Below are positions 27,047 through 35,494 of a stretch of 54,661 nt of DNA, piece after piece; positions within the stretch are counted from its first letter, which is position 1; each line of letters starts with the position of its first letter. The position numbers and the translations under genes were made by a program. The stretch is from Paracoccus sp. (in: a-proteobacteria). GTDB lineage: Bacteria; Pseudomonadota; Alphaproteobacteria; Rhodobacterales; Rhodobacteraceae. Under the pieces are notes generated by a model. That model did not search any database and was not told where the DNA came from. It worked only from the letters and a program-made list of their open reading frames with translations. Location of the stretch: positions 1-54,661 of the forward strand of contig JAUNTL010000008.1 in NCBI GenBank assembly GCA_030538705.1, read 5' to 3'.

Positions 27047-28833
27047 TGCGCGGTCTCCTGTGTTGCGGGTTCGTCTGCGGCGTGAACGGAACTCGCCGGG
27101 TCAAGCCCGGTGACGGGCAGGCCGGCCAGCGACCGGCCGGCGATATAGCCAAATGTCATCCCCGGCCCCAGCGTGATGCCGCCGGCGGGGTAATGCCCGC
27201 CCATGACCGAAGCCATGTCATTGCCGACGGCATAAAGCCCGGCGATCGGGTTTCCCGCGCCATCAAGCACGCGCGCACGCCCGTCCGTCGGCAGCCCGCC
27301 AAAAGTCCCGAGCGAGCCGGGCACGATCCCGACCGCATAGAACGGCCCTTTATCCAGCGGCCCAAGCGAGGGGTTGGGGCGGTGATCAGGGTCACCCTGC
27401 ACGCGGTTATAGGTGCTTTCACCACGATGGAATGCGGGATCGCGCCCCTCGGCGGCATGGCGGTTGAAATCATCGACCGTGCGGATCAGCCGGGCGGCGG
27501 GAATGCCGCAGGCCCGCGCCAGGTCGGCCAGCGTCCGCCCGGTCCTGAGATAGCCCGCACGGATTGCCGGGCCGGTCGGAAAGGGAAACGGGCGCGACCA
27601 GCCCAGACCCCAGCGACGCTGGGCGCGGTGATCCGCAATCAGCCAGCAGCGCGGCGCGGCCCCCGCCGGGGTCGCCGCGATCATCGCCTGCGCAAAGTCG
27701 TGATAGCTGTCGGCCTCGGATACAAAGCGCTGCCCGTCAGGCGTCACGGCGATGATGCCGGGCTTGGCGCGTTCGATCAGATGGGGAAAATTCGTGTAAC
27801 CGCCATCGCCATCCGGCACACGCGACACCGGTGCCAGCGCGACATTCCACAGCAGATTGCCATCGACCTGCGCGCCGGCGGCCTCGGCCATGCGCAACCC
27901 GTCGCCGGCATTCTCGCGCGGGGCGGCGGAAAAATGCCCCTGCCCCCCACCCGCCGCCGCCGCGAGCGCATCCAGCCGGGCCGGATCATGGGCAAAGCCG
28001 CCGGTCGCCAGAACGACGCCGCGCGCGGCATGAACCTCGACCGGGCCGGCGCGCCCCTCCAGCATCGCGCCGGTGACGCGGCCATCGGCCAGCAGCAGCC
28101 GGCTTGCCGGGGCGCTGTCGATCATCTCGACCCCCAGATCAAGGGCAGAGCGCATCAGCCGCGCGACAAGCGCATTGCCGTTGACCAGATGCATCCCGCG
28201 CCGGTGAACGATCAGGTCGCGCAGATGCCGTCCCAATCGCCCCGCCACATGAAACGCCGAGGCAGGCCGCCGCGTCGCGCCAAAGAAATGCGCCATGTCC
28301 GGGCCGCTGGCGATGCCCATGCCCCACAGGCTGACCACATCCAGAGGCGGACGCAGCTTGCGGATCCATGTGCCCAGACCACGCCCGTCATAGGGCGCGA
28401 CCGAGACCGAACGCCCCCCCTTCGCCGCGCCGGGGGTATCGTGAAAATCGGGTATCCTGTTGCCGTCGATCCAGCGAACGGCGCTGTTGCTGTGGAAAAA
28501 CTGCACCATCTCGGGTCCGTTTTCCAAAAACACCGCAAGGCGCGGATCACTGGCACGGTCCCCCAGTTCCGAACGCAGATAGGCGCGCGGGCCGTCGCAC
28601 GGCTCGTCAATGCCGGCGGCGCGGGCGAGAGGGTTGCGCGGTATCCACAGCCAGCCACCCGACCATGCGGTCGTGCCGCCAAAGACCGGCGCCTTTTCGG
28701 CGACAATCACGCGCAGGCCATAATGGGCCGCCGTCACCGCCGCCGCCAGCCCCGCCGCACCCGAACCGATAACCAGCACATCACACATGCTCCGGCGGGG
28801 CGCGGCGCCGGCGCGGGTCATCTCATCACTCAT
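27043..28833 (-). CDS. FAD-dependent oxidoreductase 1 (fumarate reductase / 3-ketosteroid dehydrogenase-like)
   Basis: 596 aa if ATG 28833 is used; ATG 28788 (MCDVLVIGSGAAGLAAA) would put the FAD site at once at the N-terminus and is a good alternative. No strong ribosome site helps decide. Dinucleotide site VLVIGSGAAGLAAAVTAAHY with Glu in RVIVAEKAPVFGGTTAWSGG, central capping domain, and C-terminal FAD closure GGLPTDGRARVLDGAGNPIAGLYAVGN...GGITLGPGMTFGY. No heme or signal motifs. Enzymes of this class desaturate the C-C bond next to a ring ketone or reduce an activated double bond. First gene of the likely operon through livF. Confidence 0.88.
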   Translation of the reverse strand: MSDEMTRAGAAPRRSMCDVLVIGSGAAGLAAAVTAAHYGLRVIVAEKAPVFGGTTAWSGGWLWIPRNPLARAAGIDEPCDGPRAYLRSELGDRASDPRLAVFLENGPEMVQFFHSNSAVRWIDGNRIPDFHDTPGAAKGGRSVSVAPYDGRGLGTWIRKLRPPLDVVSLWGMGIASGPDMAHFFGATRRPASAFHVAGRLGRHLRDLIVHRRGMHLVNGNALVARLMRSALDLGVEMIDSAPASRLLLADGRVTGAMLEGRAGPVEVHAARGVVLATGGFAHDPARLDALAAAAGGGQGHFSAAPRENAGDGLRMAEAAGAQVDGNLLWNVALAPVSRVPDGDGGYTNFPHLIERAKPGIIAVTPDGQRFVSEADSYHDFAQAMIAATPAGAAPRCWLIADHRAQRRWGLGWSRPFPFPTGPAIRAGYLRTGRTLADLARACGIPAARLIRTVDDFNRHAAEGRDPAFHRGESTYNRVQGDPDHRPNPSLGPLDKGPFYAVGIVPGSLGTFGGLPTDGRARVLDGAGNPIAGLYAVGNDMASVMGGHYPAGGITLGPGMTFGYIAGRSLAGLPVTGLDPASSVHAADEPATQETAQ

Positions 28834-28941
28834 CGCGCCATCCGCCATCGCCCAGCAGGCCCCTGTGCAGTTCATGCAAGGAACGGGTGACAGGCTGCGC
28901 CATGATCTTCCCCCCTTGCTGACCGGCAGTCTGCCAATAAA

Positions 28942-28958
28942 TGGAATGCTATTCAATA
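28942..28958. promoter_or_regulatory. IclR-type operator candidate between the divergent flavoproteins
   Basis: GAAT-GCT-ATTC (28944-28954) is a perfect 4-bp inverted repeat inside TGGAATGCTATTCAATA, which matches the site at 32870-32886 at 14 of 17 bases. It lies in a short A/T-rich segment between the two divergent start codons. Confidence 0.55.
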
Positions 28959-29024
28959 TTAAAAATATCTTCCATAAATTTTGACGCCATGCCAGTTTAG
29001 CTGCGAAAAGGCGGGAGCAGGACC

Positions 29025-30734
29025 ATGGCCACGGCCGCAACAAACGCGCTGACCAAAGAAACGGATTATGATGCCGAGGCCGATCTGGTTGTGATCGGCG
29101 CGGGGGTGGCGGGCATGACCACGGCGCTGATCGCTGCTGTCCGGGGGCTGTCAGTAATCTTGTGTGAAAAGACCGCCATGGTCGGCGGCAACAGTTCGAC
29201 CTCGGGCGGGACCACATGGGCGCCCGGGACCGCGCTGAGCCTTGACGCCGGCGTCCCTGACCGGACAGAGGACGCGGCGCAGTTCCTGCGCCATATCGTC
29301 GGCAATCGCGGCGGCGAGGTGCTGCGCGCGGCCTTTCTCGAATCGGCACCACAGGCCATCGCCGAGATCGTCGCGACCTCTCATGTCCGCTTTACTGTGC
29401 CGCCCGCCCATCCCGATTATCATGACGGCCCCGGATCGGCCCATGGCGGGCGGGCGCTGGCGCCGGTCGAGTTCGACGGCCGCCGGCTGGGCCGTGACTT
29501 TGCCCGCATCCGTCCGCCGCGCGATGTGTTCATGGGCCTTGGCGGCATGATGGTTGCGCGGGGTGAAATAGCGGCGCTGCTAAGCCCGTTTGCCAGCCTT
29601 GGAAATCTGAAAACAACCCTGCGCACGGTCCTGCGCTATGGCCGCGACCGGCTGCGCTATCGTCGCGGCACCAGGTTGCTGATGGGGAACGCCATGGTCG
29701 GGCAGCTGTTTCTCAGCCTGCGTGAGCGCAATGTGCCGATCTGGTTCGACAGCCCCCTGCAAGAGATCATCACCACCGACGGTCGCGCCACCGGCGCCGT
29801 AATCGCCACGCCCTGCGGTCCACGCCGCATCCGCGCGCGCAAGGGCGTGGTTATGGCTTCAGGCGGGATCGGCTGGAACCGCGAGTTGCGCGCGCGCTTT
29901 TTCCCGCCCGAGGTGGCGCCCACGTCCCAGTTGCCCGCGTCGATCTCGGGTGACGGGATCATGGCGGGCCAGGCTGCCGGCGGCGCACTGGATGACGGCG
30001 GCGACAGTGCGGGGCTGTGGATGCCCTGCTCGGTCCTGAGACGCGGCGACGGCACGGCATCGGTCTGGCCGCATATCCTGCTGGACCGCGCCAAGCCCGG
30101 CCTGATCGCGGTCGGCGCGGACGGGCGGCGCTTTGTCAACGAATCCGACAGCTATCACGATTTCTGCATGGGCATGATCCGCGCCGGGCTTCATGAGGCA
30201 TGGCTGATCGTGGACAGGCCGTTCATTCGCAACTATGGCCTCGGCCTTGTGTTGCCGGGCGGGCGCGGGCTGGGACGTCTGCTGCGGCAAGGCTATGTCG
30301 TCCGGGGCGCGACGCTGGCGGCGCTGGCACGGGCGACCGGGGTCGATGCGGCCGGGCTGGCCGAAAGCGTCGCGGCCAATAACCGTTACGCCAAAAGCGG
30401 GACCGACGCGGATTTCGGGCGGGGTGCATCTGCGATGAACCGCTTTAACGGTGATGCGGCGCACCAGCCCAATCCCTGCATCGGTCCGATCAGCACCGGC
30501 CCTTTCTACGCGGTCAGGGTCGTGATCATGGACCTTGCCGGGGCGGGTGGTCTGGCATGCGATGCCAACGGTATGGTTCTGGACAGCGACGGCCGGCCGA
30601 TCCCCGGCCTTTATGCCTGCGGCAACGACGCGGCGACGATCTTTCGCGGCACCTATCCCGGCCCCGGCACAACACTTGGCCCGGCGATGGTGTTTGGCTG
30701 GCGCATCGCCAGCCATGCCGCCGGCACGCTGTAA
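29025..30734 (+). CDS. FAD-dependent oxidoreductase 2 (fumarate reductase / 3-ketosteroid dehydrogenase-like)
   Basis: 569 aa, start supported by GGGAGCAGGA. FAD site ADLVVIGAGVAGMTTALIAA and SVILCEKTAMVGGNSSTSGG; C-terminal closure GGLACDANGMVLDSDGRPIPG and GTTLGPAMVFGWRIA. It parallels flavoprotein 1 in length and layout and is its divergent neighbour, so the two are paralogous or at least functionally paired. Neither has the His/Arg-rich features of a true fumarate reductase partner set. No signal peptide, so cytoplasmic. Its stop faces the IclR gene 42 bp away. Confidence 0.9.
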   Translation: MATAATNALTKETDYDAEADLVVIGAGVAGMTTALIAAVRGLSVILCEKTAMVGGNSSTSGGTTWAPGTALSLDAGVPDRTEDAAQFLRHIVGNRGGEVLRAAFLESAPQAIAEIVATSHVRFTVPPAHPDYHDGPGSAHGGRALAPVEFDGRRLGRDFARIRPPRDVFMGLGGMMVARGEIAALLSPFASLGNLKTTLRTVLRYGRDRLRYRRGTRLLMGNAMVGQLFLSLRERNVPIWFDSPLQEIITTDGRATGAVIATPCGPRRIRARKGVVMASGGIGWNRELRARFFPPEVAPTSQLPASISGDGIMAGQAAGGALDDGGDSAGLWMPCSVLRRGDGTASVWPHILLDRAKPGLIAVGADGRRFVNESDSYHDFCMGMIRAGLHEAWLIVDRPFIRNYGLGLVLPGGRGLGRLLRQGYVVRGATLAALARATGVDAAGLAESVAANNRYAKSGTDADFGRGASAMNRFNGDAAHQPNPCIGPISTGPFYAVRVVIMDLAGAGGLACDANGMVLDSDGRPIPGLYACGNDAATIFRGTYPGPGTTLGPAMVFGWRIASHAAGTL

Positions 30735-30776
30735 CAGTCACGACCGCGGGGATCACGCCCCGCCCTCTGCCACGGA

Positions 30777-31595
30777 TCAGGCGATTGCCGGCCCGGCCAG
30801 CCGCAGATTCGTGCGGAAATATGTCGAGCCTTCGGCGGCTTCGCCCAGTTCGCGTGCAGCAGCCATGAGCGCGGGCGCGAATTGCGCCATCCGTTCGATG
30901 TTCAGCCGCACCGCAGGGCCAGCAACCGACAGACAGCCGATGACGTGATCGCCGGCGCGGAACCGCACCGGCACGGCCATCGCGGCCATGCCGGGGATAT
31001 AGCTGTCAACCGCAACGGCATAGCCACGCGCCCGCGCCCCGGCCAGTGACGCAAGCAGCGCGGTCAGGCTGTCGGGCGCATTATCGCCCCGCTCGGACCC
31101 CGGACGCAGCAGGCCCTGCGCACTGACGCGGCCCAACGCCTCGTCATCGCTCATCGTGGACAGCCACGCCTGACCGCCGGCCGAACTGGCCAGATGAACG
31201 ACAACGCCCTGCTCCTGCCCGGGATCATAACGCAGCCCGCCCGTCGCGCCCTGTGCCACCGCCACCCATGTCAGATTGTCGCCATCAATGACCGACAGGC
31301 GGATCAACTCGCCCGTATCGGCCGCAAGGGCATCAAGCACAGGCTGCGCGACATCGGTAATCCCGGCGCGGCCCAGAAATCCCAGACCCATCGCCGGCAG
31401 GCGAATGGTCAGCGCGTAATCGCCCTGTGCCTGAACCTGCCGGACATAGCCAAGCCGGGCCAGTTCCTGAAGGGTGCGGTGAACGCCGCTTGGCGGCTGG
31501 CCGGTGACCGAGGCGATGGCCGAAACCGGCAGGCCCTCGGGGTGATCGACCAGCAACTCGACGATGGTCAATGCCTTTTCAAGAACGCCGCTCAT
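30777..31595 (-). CDS. IclR family transcriptional regulator
   Basis: 272 aa. N-terminal winged helix-turn-helix (residues about 1-65: VLEKALTIVELLVDHPEGLPV, GVHRTLQELARLGYVRQ) and C-terminal IclR effector domain (about 80-250: VAQPVLDALAADTGELIRLSV, VVVHLASSAGGQAWLS, PVRFRAGDHVIGCLSVAGP). Likely senses a small carboxylate. It is transcribed with the Gfo/Idh/MocA gene (72 bp apart, same strand) and sits inside the catabolic island, so it is the obvious local regulator. The two shared operator-like sites fit this. Confidence 0.93.
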   Translation of the reverse strand: MSGVLEKALTIVELLVDHPEGLPVSAIASVTGQPPSGVHRTLQELARLGYVRQVQAQGDYALTIRLPAMGLGFLGRAGITDVAQPVLDALAADTGELIRLSVIDGDNLTWVAVAQGATGGLRYDPGQEQGVVVHLASSAGGQAWLSTMSDDEALGRVSAQGLLRPGSERGDNAPDSLTALLASLAGARARGYAVAVDSYIPGMAAMAVPVRFRAGDHVIGCLSVAGPAVRLNIERMAQFAPALMAAARELGEAAEGSTYFRTNLRLAGPAIA

Positions 31596-31667
31596 ATCTG
31601 TTCCAATGCAAATCAGCTATCCAGTAGCATAAATTCCGCCGGCTGAAACCATGGCGGCCCGCACCGG

Positions 31668-32720
31668 TCAGGCGCGGGAAAGGTCGATAAAATCCGCCAC
31701 CCGGCTGACCCGGCCGCTGCGCGCCGAGGCCGCGACCGCCTCGGCCACGGCAAGGTTGATGCTGCCCTCGCGCGCATCAATCAGCGGGGCCTCGCGCCCC
31801 TCGATCACGGCGACAAAATGCTCCAGCTGAGCAAGAAAGGGATCCCTGCTTTCGCAGGCAACCCGTTCGGCGGCGAGCGGGGTTGTCCATGCACGTTCGC
31901 CCTGATGACGCCAGAGTTCGAGGCGCGGCAGGCTCAGCCCCGCCTCGGTGCCGGAAAACATATGCGAGACGATGTCATGCTTTGGAAAGCGCGGCGCATC
32001 ACCCGAGGACAGGTCCCAGCTCCATGGTGTGCTGGCGGTATCGGACAGCGCCAGCGTCGCCAGCGCCCCGCTCTCAAAGCGAAAGATAATTGCCGCCGTA
32101 TCCTCGACCTCGAACCCGCGGATATCGGATGAGGTCAGGGCCATGACCTCGGCGATCTCGCCCACGGTAAAGCGCAGCAGGTCGATCTCGTGGATCGCAT
32201 TGATCAGCAGCGGCCCGCCCACGCCCGGCTGACGGCGCCAGTCCGCATCAAAATATTCAGGCGGCTTCATCAGGTTACAGGTAATCGACACCGCCGCGAT
32301 CCGGCCAAGCGCGCCGGCGGCGATCAGCTCGCGCGCCTTGCGGATCGCCGGGTGATGGCGGCGATGATGGCCGACAAGCGCAGGCACCCCGGTCGCCGCC
32401 GAAACCGCCGCCAGTTCCATGCCCTCGGCCACCGAATTGGCGACGGGCTTTTCGATCAGCACCGGGATCCCTGCCTCAAGAAAAGCGCGCGAGATGGGCA
32501 GATGCAGCGCATTGGGCGCGGCGATGATTGCGCCCTGCGGCGCCTCTTTCGTGATCAGTTCACCGTAGTCAGCATAGGCCCGCGTGCCGTATTGACTGGC
32601 GATCCGGGCGGTTGCGGGGGCCGGATCCGCGATCCCGGCCAGCTCCATCCCGGAGCTGGAGGCGATGCTTTGCACATGAGTCATCCCAATGGCCCCGCTG
32701 CCGACAACACAAAGACGCAT
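31668..32720 (-). CDS. Gfo/Idh/MocA family NAD(P)-dependent oxidoreductase
   Basis: 350 aa from ATG 32720, chosen for GGAGGGG 5-6 nt upstream; a longer frame has no ribosome site. N-terminal Rossmann MRLCVVGSGAIGMTHVQSIA, the conserved EKP triplet in GIPVLIEKPVANSVAEG (catalytic Lys), and GHHRRHHPAIRKARELI followed by INAIHEIDLLRFTVGE with the catalytic His/Asp region. Oxidises ring or chain alcohols of sugars, inositols and relatives. Head of a two-gene unit with IclR. An extended A/T-rich control region lies upstream. Confidence 0.92.
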   Translation of the reverse strand: MRLCVVGSGAIGMTHVQSIASSSGMELAGIADPAPATARIASQYGTRAYADYGELITKEAPQGAIIAAPNALHLPISRAFLEAGIPVLIEKPVANSVAEGMELAAVSAATGVPALVGHHRRHHPAIRKARELIAAGALGRIAAVSITCNLMKPPEYFDADWRRQPGVGGPLLINAIHEIDLLRFTVGEIAEVMALTSSDIRGFEVEDTAAIIFRFESGALATLALSDTASTPWSWDLSSGDAPRFPKHDIVSHMFSGTEAGLSLPRLELWRHQGERAWTTPLAAERVACESRDPFLAQLEHFVAVIEGREAPLIDAREGSINLAVAEAVAASARSGRVSRVADFIDLSRA

Positions 32721-32860
32721 TTCCCCTCCGCTCGTTTCAAGGGTCCGATCTGTCACGGACAGAACTGCGATGTCCCCCGGGCCATCGCATTCGGATGGCT
32801 ATAGTGAACAACCGCAAGGTCGCCGTGCGACAGACCTTTCGATGACATATTCTGATCATT

Positions 32861-32886
32861 ATTCTATTTTAGAATGACATTCAATA
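32861..32886. promoter_or_regulatory. Second IclR-type operator candidate
   Basis: Two overlapping palindromes: ATTCTA-TTT-TAGAAT (32861-32875) and GAAT-GAC-ATTC (32872-32882). The latter, within TAGAATGACATTCAATA, repeats the site at 28942. It is about 140 bp upstream of the Gfo/Idh/MocA start. Confidence 0.55.
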
Positions 32887-33276
32887 ACTGTTCATTCCGC
32901 CAAAATTCCGACATGGCGGCAGGATCAGGGCCGTCCAACCAACGGGCCGCACATCAGGCACCGGCGCACCCGGAAGAGTTCGGACAGGAGACAGACAGAT
33001 ACCCGTTCTGATGACAGGTGCGCGTGACCGCGTCGGCGGCGCCACGGCCACCAGGATCGCCGGGGGTCGCAAGGCAGACCGGGATCAGGCGCGGCTGACG
33101 CGGACCACGTCCGGCCGAAAACCCGCGTCCCGGCCGCCGCACCGGCTGAAGACATCGGGGCAGAGGTCCACCATTTCGGCGCCGGCTTGACCGATCCCGC
33201 TGCTTCGGGCGAGGATGAGAATGTCGAATGCGGAAGCTTTCGGCCCCCCAACGGCGCGGACCGTGGCGGCACCGTT
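32887..33276. other. 390-bp gene-free interval
   Basis: No coding frame is credible and no strong hairpin or tRNA-like structure was seen. It separates the end of the catabolic island from the compositionally different methyltransferase gene. Confidence 0.6.
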
Positions 33277-34272
33277 CTAGGAGCGTGGGCGATAGATGCC
33301 CTTCAGCCCCACCGGCTGAAGCCGGCCGGAAAGAAAGTAATCCGCATCCAGGTTCGCGATACGCTCAACGATTGCACGATCCTCGTCATCATCCAGATCG
33401 TAATTATCGACATACGCCGGACCAATGATCCGCCAGGCGATAGTCGACCATCGGTCGACATGAACGCTTTCGAAGTGTTCGCCCAGAATTTCAATGATTT
33501 CATCGGCCCGGATACCCTCGAACGTGGCTTCCGAGCAATCGACATTCCGAAGATGCTCGTCATGAGTGCGGAATATGTTGTTATAGCGGTATTTTTCGGG
33601 CAGGGCCGCGAAAATTTCGTCCGCAATCTCATAGCTGTCAGGCCATAGTCGCGCGCCGGTCCGCCCTGCATACTCGCCGATGGACCAGAACTCACCGTCC
33701 GGCTTGAGACATCCGGCAAGTTGCCCGATCAGGTGTTCCAGCTCCACGATATGATGCAAGCCGGCTACGCACATGGCCACATCGAACTCGCCGGCCGGCA
33801 GCTTGATCTCATTGGCGTCTCCGCAAATGAAGGTCGTGTCCGCCACCGATGCAAGATTTTCTGCGGCCATATTCAGAAGATCCTGGTTGATATCGACCAG
33901 GGTAATCCTTGGTCGATGCGCAACATCCGTAAAGATCATTCTCTCGGTCGCTGCGCGTCCGCAGCATACGGTCAACACACGCAACGATCTGTCCCGGGCA
34001 AGTTCCTTGGCGCGCACCGCGAACTGCACGGGCTTAGGGATCGACCTGCGCTGGATGATCTGCTGCGCCATCGCATAGGCATTGCGCTTGGCCTTGGTCG
34101 TATGCATCGGCATCCGATAGGCCTTCGAAAAATGCGCGATCTCGTTTCTTGTTCGAAGTTCTTTATTGGCTCTGGCGCGTTCCAAAGAGGTGGCCGGGGG
34201 CATGGCATTCTGGTCGCTGACCGCCGGGCGCAGCAACCGGTTTCTAATCCGCTCATAGAATGCCCGCATCAT
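33277..34272 (-). CDS. Class I SAM-dependent methyltransferase
   Basis: 331 aa from ATG 34272 (GGGAG 4 nt upstream). SAM-binding motif I LRVLTVCCGRAATERMIF, acidic motif post-I RITLVDINQDLLNMAAENLA, DTTFICGDANEIKLPAGEFD and motif IV VAMCVAGLHHIVELEHLIGQL. The glycine-rich loop is unusually CCGRAAT. The N-terminal 100 residues (AFYERIRNRLLRP, basic) and C-terminal third are not recognised. Acceptor unknown; a glycan or lipid substrate is possible. Codon use and local G+C look less GC-biased than neighbouring genes, suggesting horizontal origin. It lies 118 bp beyond the 3' end of tRNA-Tyr. Confidence 0.85.
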   Translation of the reverse strand: MMRAFYERIRNRLLRPAVSDQNAMPPATSLERARANKELRTRNEIAHFSKAYRMPMHTTKAKRNAYAMAQQIIQRRSIPKPVQFAVRAKELARDRSLRVLTVCCGRAATERMIFTDVAHRPRITLVDINQDLLNMAAENLASVADTTFICGDANEIKLPAGEFDVAMCVAGLHHIVELEHLIGQLAGCLKPDGEFWSIGEYAGRTGARLWPDSYEIADEIFAALPEKYRYNNIFRTHDEHLRNVDCSEATFEGIRADEIIEILGEHFESVHVDRWSTIAWRIIGPAYVDNYDLDDDEDRAIVERIANLDADYFLSGRLQPVGLKGIYRPRS

Positions 34273-34389
34273 CGTCTCCCTGATCTGACCAGATTCTCTA
34301 GCGCGCAATAGAGGGACGACGCAAGAACCCGCATGCGGCGACAGCGCACCACAGGCAGGGGGATCCGGGCAAAAGCCCCATTGGGAGAA

Positions 34390-34473
34390 TGGTGGGCGAC
34401 CCTGGAATCGAACCAGGCATGGGTCTCCCCGGCGGAGTTACAGTCCGCTGCCGCACCTTGCAGCACGTCGCCC
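34390..34473 (-). tRNA. tRNA-Tyr (anticodon GTA)
   Basis: On the minus strand: acceptor GGGCGAC / GTCGCCC, discriminator A and an encoded CCA (ending at 34390); anticodon stem GCGGA / TCCGC with loop CTGTAAC giving GUA; long variable arm of about 14 nt as in bacterial tRNA-Tyr; T stem CCTGG-TTCGATT-CCAGG. D arm GCTGC-AAGGT-GCGGC carries the conserved GG. Confidence 0.93.
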
Positions 34474-34620
34474 CCGAAAGCCGGCACCAGACCAGTGCCT
34501 TCGGCGTGGGGCGTGGAATAAGCATGCAGGCGCGGGGCGTCAAGCGGAATCCGGCGCGGCCCTATTGCGGACTTGCGCGCGGGGCACCCGATGGCGCAGA
34601 AGGACGAAAAGGGGGCACAT

Positions 34621-35421
34621 ATGGCCGAACGCAAAAACCGCAAACCGGAATGGGTCGTCGCCAAGGAGCGGGCCAAGAAAGCCTCGGCTGCGGAAACGAT
34701 CTGGCTGTTCGGGCTGCACGCCGTGCGCGATGCGCTGATGAACCCCGCGCGCGAGCGGCTGCGGCTGGTGGTGACGCAAAATGCGCTCGACCGGCTGGGC
34801 GATACCGCCGGGATGGAGCCAGAGATCACCGATGCGCGCATCTTTGACCGCACCGTGGGCCTGCCACCCGACAGCGTGCATCAGGGCTGCGCGCTGGAGG
34901 TCAGGCCGCTGAAATGGGGACCACTGGCCGAGGTCGCGGTCACGGGCGAAGGGCGGCCGCTGGTCGTGGCGCTTGACCGCGTGACGGACCCCCATAACGT
35001 CGGCGCGGTCCTGCGTTCGGCCGAGGTGTTCGGCGCCCGCGCGGTGATCGCACCCGCGCGTCATACGGCACCGGAAACCGGAGCGCTGGCAAAAACCGCC
35101 TCCGGCGCGCTGGAGCGCCAGCCCTATCTGCGCATCACCAATCTGGCAGACGGGCTAGAGGCGCTGAAAGACGCCGGATTCGTCACTATCGGGCTGGCGG
35201 GCGAGGCCGAACATTCGCTTGAAGAGGTGCTGGACGAAATCGCCGGGCGGCCCGTCTGTCTGGTGCTGGGCGCCGAAGGGCCGGGGTTGCGCGAAAAGAC
35301 GCGCGAGACCTGCGACCGGCTGGCGCGTATCCCGTTCGCGGGTGAATTCGGATCGCTCAATGTCTCGAACGCGGCCGCGGTCGCGCTTTACGCGGCAGCA
35401 CGACGTTTCACATCGGCTTGA
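34621..35421 (+). CDS. rlmB: 23S rRNA (guanosine-2251-2'-O)-methyltransferase RlmB
   Basis: 266 aa from ATG 34621, preceded by AGGGGG; ATG 34591 would add 10 residues. SPOUT (TrmH/SpoU) family. N-terminal substrate-binding domain with IWLFGLHAVRDALMN (about 25-40); C-terminal knotted domain with motif 1 VVALDRVTDPHNVGAVLRSAE, motif 2 CLVLGAEGPGLR and motif 3 IPFAGEFGSLNVSNAAAVAL. Methylates the ribose of G2251 in the peptidyl-transferase P loop. Starts with a basic leader MAERKNRKPEWVVAKERAKK. Divergent from tRNA-Tyr. Confidence 0.93.
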   Translation: MAERKNRKPEWVVAKERAKKASAAETIWLFGLHAVRDALMNPARERLRLVVTQNALDRLGDTAGMEPEITDARIFDRTVGLPPDSVHQGCALEVRPLKWGPLAEVAVTGEGRPLVVALDRVTDPHNVGAVLRSAEVFGARAVIAPARHTAPETGALAKTASGALERQPYLRITNLADGLEALKDAGFVTIGLAGEAEHSLEEVLDEIAGRPVCLVLGAEGPGLREKTRETCDRLARIPFAGEFGSLNVSNAAAVALYAAARRFTSA

Positions 35422-35494
35422 ACCGGCTGGCCGAATCATGGACAGGCGCGGTCCGGGATGCCATGTCTGTCCGGCCATATGACAAGCCGAACCT

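Noticed and set aside
28834..29352. N-terminal extension of flavoprotein 1 to 769 aa
   Set aside because: The extra sequence crosses the A/T-rich divergent promoter and the start of the opposite flavoprotein gene; the FAD site lies at the start in homologues.
27043..30734. Respiratory fumarate reductase or succinate dehydrogenase
   Set aside because: No iron-sulfur or membrane anchor subunit genes and no heme motif next to either flavoprotein.
33187..33648. 153-aa plus-strand frame opposite the methyltransferase end
   Set aside because: Antisense shadow; the minus frame has SAM motifs and a ribosome site.
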